This document shows positions 33,082-36,107 of a stretch of DNA of 36,107 bases, in pieces (position 1 is the stretch's first letter; the number at the start of each line of letters is the position of its first letter). The notes under the pieces are model-generated. The model did no database searches. It saw only the letters and a program-made list of their open reading frames with translations, and was not told where the DNA came from. The translations under genes and the position numbers were made by a program. Origin of the DNA: an uncultured Pelagibacteraceae bacterium (GTDB lineage Bacteria > Pseudomonadota > Alphaproteobacteria > Pelagibacterales > Pelagibacteraceae); the NCBI GenBank assembly GCA_902514745.1, contig CABXRX010000007.1, forward strand, positions 1 through 36,107, in the 5' to 3' direction.

Positions 33082-34563
33082 ATGACTATTAACTATAAAG
33101 CAATAGCAAAAAAACTTAAGTTTGAAGGAAGAGCGTTTATTAATGGTAAATATGTTAATGCTATTGATGGCAAAAAATTTGAAACAATTAATCCTGCTAC
33201 AGGTGAAAAACTTTGTAATGTTGCTAAATGCAATCATAAAGATGTTGATTTAGCAGTTAAGGTTTCAAGAAAAGCTTTTAATAGTGGAGTTTGGTCAAGA
33301 AGTTCTCCAGAACATAGAAAAGAAGTTTTGTTAAAATTTGCTGAATTGCTAAGAAAACATGGAGATGAAAATTCAGTCTTAGAATGTGTTGATACAGGAA
33401 AATTAGTTGCAGATTGCATTAATGAAGTTGCTAATGATGCTCCAATGCATTTCCAGTGGTATGGAGAATTGATTGATAAAGTTTTTGGAAAAGTTGGCCC
33501 CACTGAGCCATCCATTACAAGTTTAATCGTGAAAGAACCAATTGGTGTTGTAGCTGGAATTGTTCCTTGGAACTTTCCTTTAATGATGGCTGTCTGGAAA
33601 ATGGCACCAGCACTAGCAGCAGGTTGCTCTGTAATTATTAAACCAGCAGAGGACACTCCGCTAACAGCTATACGTGTAGCAAGATTAGCTCAAGAAGCAG
33701 GAGTTCCAGATGGTGTTTTAAATGTACTGCCAGGTTATGGTGACGTTGGTGAAGCATTAGGACGACACAAAGATGTTGATGCAGTTTCATTCACTGGTTC
33801 AACTGAAGTAGGTGGATACTTTTTAAAATATGCTAGTGAAAGTAATTTAAAACCTGTTGCCCTTGAGATGGGTGGTAAAAGTCCATTTATAGTTTTAGAA
33901 GATGCAAAAATTAATGATGATTTAATAGATAATGCAATTAATTCTGCATTTTGGAATGGTGGTCAAAACTGTTCTGCAAATATGAGACAGATAGTTCATA
34001 AAAAAGTTAAAGATGAATTTTTAGATAAAGTAATTAAAAAAGTAAAAAAACTTAAAGTAGGTGATCCTTTAGATTTGAAATCTAATATGGGATCAATGAT
34101 TTCAGAGGGTCATTTAAAAACAGTAGATGGATATATTCAAAAAGGTATAGATGAGGGTGCAAAACTTTTATCTGGTGGTGTTTCTGATGGTAAGCAAAAA
34201 GGCTTTTATGCCAAACCTACTTTATTTGACGGTTTAAGAGAAAACATGACAATAGCTCAAGATGAAATATTCGGTCCAGTACTTGGTGTTTTAACAGTTA
34301 AAAATGATGAAGAAGCTCTGAAAGTTGCGAGTAATTCAAAATATGGACTACATGCAAGTGTATTTACTCAAGATATTAATCGAGCATTTCATTTAGCTAA
34401 AAGCCTGCCTTGTGGAACTGTATCGGTTAACACTTTTTCAGAGGGAGATATTAAAACTCCATTTGGAGGATATAAACAATCTGGCTCTTTAAGTAGAGAT
34501 CAAGGAACAGAGGCATTAAATTCTTTTCTTCAAACAAAAACAATTTGGATAAGTCATAGTTAA
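33082..34563 (+). CDS. NAD-dependent aldehyde dehydrogenase (PuuC/betaine-aldehyde-type)
   Basis: 493-residue ALDH. Catalytic Cys297 (GGQNCSA), general base Glu262 (LEMGGKSP), oxyanion Asn164 (PWNFP) and cofactor Lys187 (IKPAE) are present. The C-terminal DIKTPFGGYKQSG...TKTIWIS stretch resembles gamma-glutamyl-aminobutyraldehyde/aminoaldehyde dehydrogenases such as PuuC. Amino-aldehyde or short aldehyde oxidation to the acid is likely. It follows the VOC gene with no separate promoter visible. Confidence 0.92.
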   Translation: MTINYKAIAKKLKFEGRAFINGKYVNAIDGKKFETINPATGEKLCNVAKCNHKDVDLAVKVSRKAFNSGVWSRSSPEHRKEVLLKFAELLRKHGDENSVLECVDTGKLVADCINEVANDAPMHFQWYGELIDKVFGKVGPTEPSITSLIVKEPIGVVAGIVPWNFPLMMAVWKMAPALAAGCSVIIKPAEDTPLTAIRVARLAQEAGVPDGVLNVLPGYGDVGEALGRHKDVDAVSFTGSTEVGGYFLKYASESNLKPVALEMGGKSPFIVLEDAKINDDLIDNAINSAFWNGGQNCSANMRQIVHKKVKDEFLDKVIKKVKKLKVGDPLDLKSNMGSMISEGHLKTVDGYIQKGIDEGAKLLSGGVSDGKQKGFYAKPTLFDGLRENMTIAQDEIFGPVLGVLTVKNDEEALKVASNSKYGLHASVFTQDINRAFHLAKSLPCGTVSVNTFSEGDIKTPFGGYKQSGSLSRDQGTEALNSFLQTKTIWISHS

Positions 34564-34565
34564 TT

Positions 34566-34593
34566 TTGACAATGTAAAAAAAGAGTCTAATAA
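34566..34593 (+). promoter_or_regulatory. Near-consensus promoter giving a probably leaderless lysE-like mRNA
   Basis: A perfect TTGACA (34566-34571), 16-base spacer and TAATAA (34588-34593). Counting about seven bases past the -10 puts the transcript start at or next to the ATG at 34600. No Shine-Dalgarno sequence precedes that ATG, consistent with leaderless translation. Confidence 0.6.
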
Positions 34594-34599
34594 ATCCTA

Positions 34600-35208
34600 A
34601 TGGAATTTCTGTTATTAGGTTTTTTCACTGGTTTAAGTCTTATTTTAGCAATAGGCGCTCAAAATATTTTTGTAATTGAGCAAGGGTTAAAAAAACAACA
34701 TGTATTTCTTGTTTGTATAGTTTGTTCTATTTCAGACTTAATCTTAATCTTTCTTGGGATATTTATTTTTCAATTTTTTAATCAGTATTTTAATTCAATT
34801 GTTGAATTAATATTCAATATAGCCTTAGTCATTTTTCTACTTCATTTTATTTATTCAAAAATAAAAAATTATAATACAGCAGTAAATTTTGATACAGATT
34901 TAACCAGTATTACAACATTTAATATTTTTTTAAAAACTCTAGGATTTACATATTTAAATCCACATGTTTATTCTGATACAGTATTCTTTTTAGGAAATTT
35001 TTCAAAAAACTTCATAATCAGTCAAAAAATACTTTTTGGAGCAGGTGCATCAATTGCATCTTTTTTATTTTTTTTCTTAATTGGATATCTTTCAAAATAT
35101 TTGTCTAAATATGCAAAAAGTAAAAAAATTTGGAATATAATTAATATCTCAATAATTATTTTTATGAGTTTTTTAACATTGTTTATTATAACAAAAATGA
35201 TTAATTAA
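34600..35208 (+). CDS. LysE/ArgO-type amino acid exporter
   Basis: 202-residue inner-membrane protein with five to six hydrophobic helices. The N-terminal GFFTGLSLILAIGAQNIFVIEQGLKKQHVF block is the LysE/ArgO signature; the FTYLNPHVYSDTV segment is the second conserved region (aNPHvy-D). Basic amino acid export (Lys/Arg) is the known role of the closest group. In an organism with little regulation it may act as an overflow valve. It has its own near-consensus promoter. Confidence 0.88.
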   Translation: MEFLLLGFFTGLSLILAIGAQNIFVIEQGLKKQHVFLVCIVCSISDLILIFLGIFIFQFFNQYFNSIVELIFNIALVIFLLHFIYSKIKNYNTAVNFDTDLTSITTFNIFLKTLGFTYLNPHVYSDTVFFLGNFSKNFIISQKILFGAGASIASFLFFFLIGYLSKYLSKYAKSKKIWNIINISIIIFMSFLTLFIITKMIN

Positions 35209-35213
35209 ATATT

Positions 35214-35969
35214 ATGAGTAAAATTTATATAGATGATACAGGTGAGGGATATCCTTTAGTATTAGTTCATGGTTATTTAGGCTCATCTGAAATGTGGTGT
35301 AATCAAAGAAATTTTTTTTCAAATTTTTGTAGAGTAATTTCACCAGCTTTACCTGGATTTGGTGAGAGTAGTGGCGTCCAATCATTAGACTCAATTAATA
35401 AAATGGCTAAGTTTGTAATTGACTTAATTGATGAAAAAAAAATAGATAAATTTAATTTACTTGGTCATTCAATGGGTGGAATGATAGTTCAAGAAATAAC
35501 TAAAATTGCTAGTAACAGAGTTAATAAATTAATTTGTTTTGCAACAGGATCCATTGGTGAAATACCTGGAAGGTTTGAACCTATTGATGTGACTAGAAAA
35601 AAACTTAAAGAAGATGGGGTAGAAATTTCATTTTCAAGAGCACCACAAAAATGGTTTGTAAAAGGTGACCAAGATAAAAATTATTATTTATGTGCAAATG
35701 CAGTTAAAAATGTTTCTCTAGAGACTGCTGATAATGCACTTAAAGCAATGCAAAATTGGTCAGGAATAGATGAATTAGAAAATATTAAAAATCAAACATT
35801 AATAGTTTGGGGTGATAAAGATACCTCATATAATTTTGATCAAGTTGATACACTTAACAAAAAAATTAAAAATAGTAGACTAGAAATCTTTAAAGATTGT
35901 AGCCACAACGCACATCTTGAAGAACCAAATAAATTTAATAATTTAATTAAAGATTTTATTATTCAATAA
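35214..35969 (+). CDS. Alpha/beta hydrolase
   Basis: 251-residue alpha/beta-fold hydrolase. The oxyanion motif is VHGYLGS (18-24), nucleophile Ser86 is in GHSMGG, the acid is in WGDKDTS (Asp201 or Asp203), and His231 is in CSHNAHLEEP. The lid region (115-165) is Lys-rich. Such enzymes hydrolyse esters, lactones, enol-lactones or thioesters; no substrate is indicated. It starts 5 bases after the LysE-type gene, so it is likely cotranscribed, and overlaps the convergent HAD gene by 11 bases. Confidence 0.9.
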   Translation: MSKIYIDDTGEGYPLVLVHGYLGSSEMWCNQRNFFSNFCRVISPALPGFGESSGVQSLDSINKMAKFVIDLIDEKKIDKFNLLGHSMGGMIVQEITKIASNRVNKLICFATGSIGEIPGRFEPIDVTRKKLKEDGVEISFSRAPQKWFVKGDQDKNYYLCANAVKNVSLETADNALKAMQNWSGIDELENIKNQTLIVWGDKDTSYNFDQVDTLNKKIKNSRLEIFKDCSHNAHLEEPNKFNNLIKDFIIQ

Positions 35970-36107
35970 TATTTCTGCTTACCCTTTTAATTTTTTTTAA
36001 AGCTCCTTTAAATTTTTTTGAAGTATGAAATTCTCCTGGAAATATTAGACATTTAATATTAGCTCTAATTGCTGAATTAAGACTTTCTTGAGAATCTTCA
36101 ATTGCAA
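35959..36107 (-). CDS. HAD-superfamily hydrolase, C-terminal fragment (5' end outside window)
   Basis: The minus-strand frame is open from the window edge to a stop at 35959-35961 and encodes 48 residues. It begins AIEDSQESLNSAIRANIKCL, the motif IV (E-D-S) and following helix of beta-phosphoglucomutase/GS1-type HAD phosphatases. ...IFPGEFH...KFKGALKKI then matches their usual P-s-x-F...dFxgA tail. The rest of the gene lies beyond base 36107. Substrate unknown. Confidence 0.8.
   Translation of the reverse strand, partial: AIEDSQESLNSAIRANIKCLIFPGEFHTSKKFKGALKKIKRVSRNIIE

Noticed and set aside
33234..33656. 140-codon minus-strand open frame inside the aldehyde dehydrogenase gene
   Set aside because: It lies fully within a conserved enzyme gene on the other strand, and its translation (Ser/Thr/Pro-rich) is typical of an antisense frame.
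1..36107. CRISPR arrays, insertion sequences, prophage genes, tRNA or rRNA genes
   Set aside because: No regularly spaced repeats, transposase or integrase motifs, phage structural genes, or tRNA-like T-loop (GGTTCGAATCC-type) sequences were seen on either strand.

Overview
The window looks like chromosome from a streamlined marine alphaproteobacterium of the SAR11 clade (Candidatus Pelagibacter or a close relative). Base composition is strongly A+T rich and Lys/Asn/Ile codons dominate. Gaps are mostly 0-100 bases, with many stop/start overlaps. The gene set is typical of SAR11: a DMSP demethylase (dmdA), a TPP riboswitch in front of an SSS-family transporter (thiV), an isocitrate lyase, and TRAP uptake with sugar-acid catabolism. 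I see no rRNA, tRNA, insertion sequence, prophage or CRISPR array.

Bases 1-12147 (+ strand) form a sugar-acid uptake and breakdown cluster. It holds an IlvD/Edd-type dehydratase (cut by the window edge), a 2-hydroxyacid dehydrogenase, a complete TRAP transporter (dctP, a terminator-like hairpin, dctQ, dctM), a 3-hydroxyisobutyrate-dehydrogenase-family reductase, a BDH2-like SDR, an FAH-family hydrolase, an enolase-superfamily (MR/MLE) enzyme, an SMP-30 lactonase and PEP carboxylase. Together these suggest a non-phosphorylative route: sugar acid or lactone, to 2-keto-3-deoxy acid, to 2,4-diketo acid, to pyruvate plus a short hydroxy acid, with PEP carboxylase as anaplerotic enzyme. The substrate cannot be fixed from sequence.

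Bases 12148-15953 carry ccdA, a flavodoxin-fold reductase, an exported pentapeptide-repeat protein, a small unknown protein and the riboswitch-thiV unit. Bases 16001-17693 encode a YadG/YadH-type ABC exporter. Bases 17690-22227 hold dmdA and aceA on the minus strand, a 53-codon ORF upstream of aceA, and a divergent RamB/ScfR-like regulator with a duplicated HTH. The aceA/regulator gap contains an array of TTTACAAA-like half-sites.

Bases 22242-28209 are a mixed block: a small membrane protein, a TSUP permease, a GNAT-like protein, a SOUL protein, a reductase, a gamma-butyrobetaine-hydroxylase-like dioxygenase, a HisN-type phosphatase, and DUF924 and DUF952 proteins. Bases 28211-30432 (- strand) are the least explained part. 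Three ferredoxin-like small proteins and one NTF2-like protein lie upstream of an SMR-DUF2798-SMR membrane trio whose two SMR proteins lack the normally essential membrane glutamate. The rest holds a small membrane protein, cysE-cysK, a VOC protein with an aldehyde dehydrogenase, a LysE-type exporter, an alpha/beta hydrolase and the tail of a HAD hydrolase.
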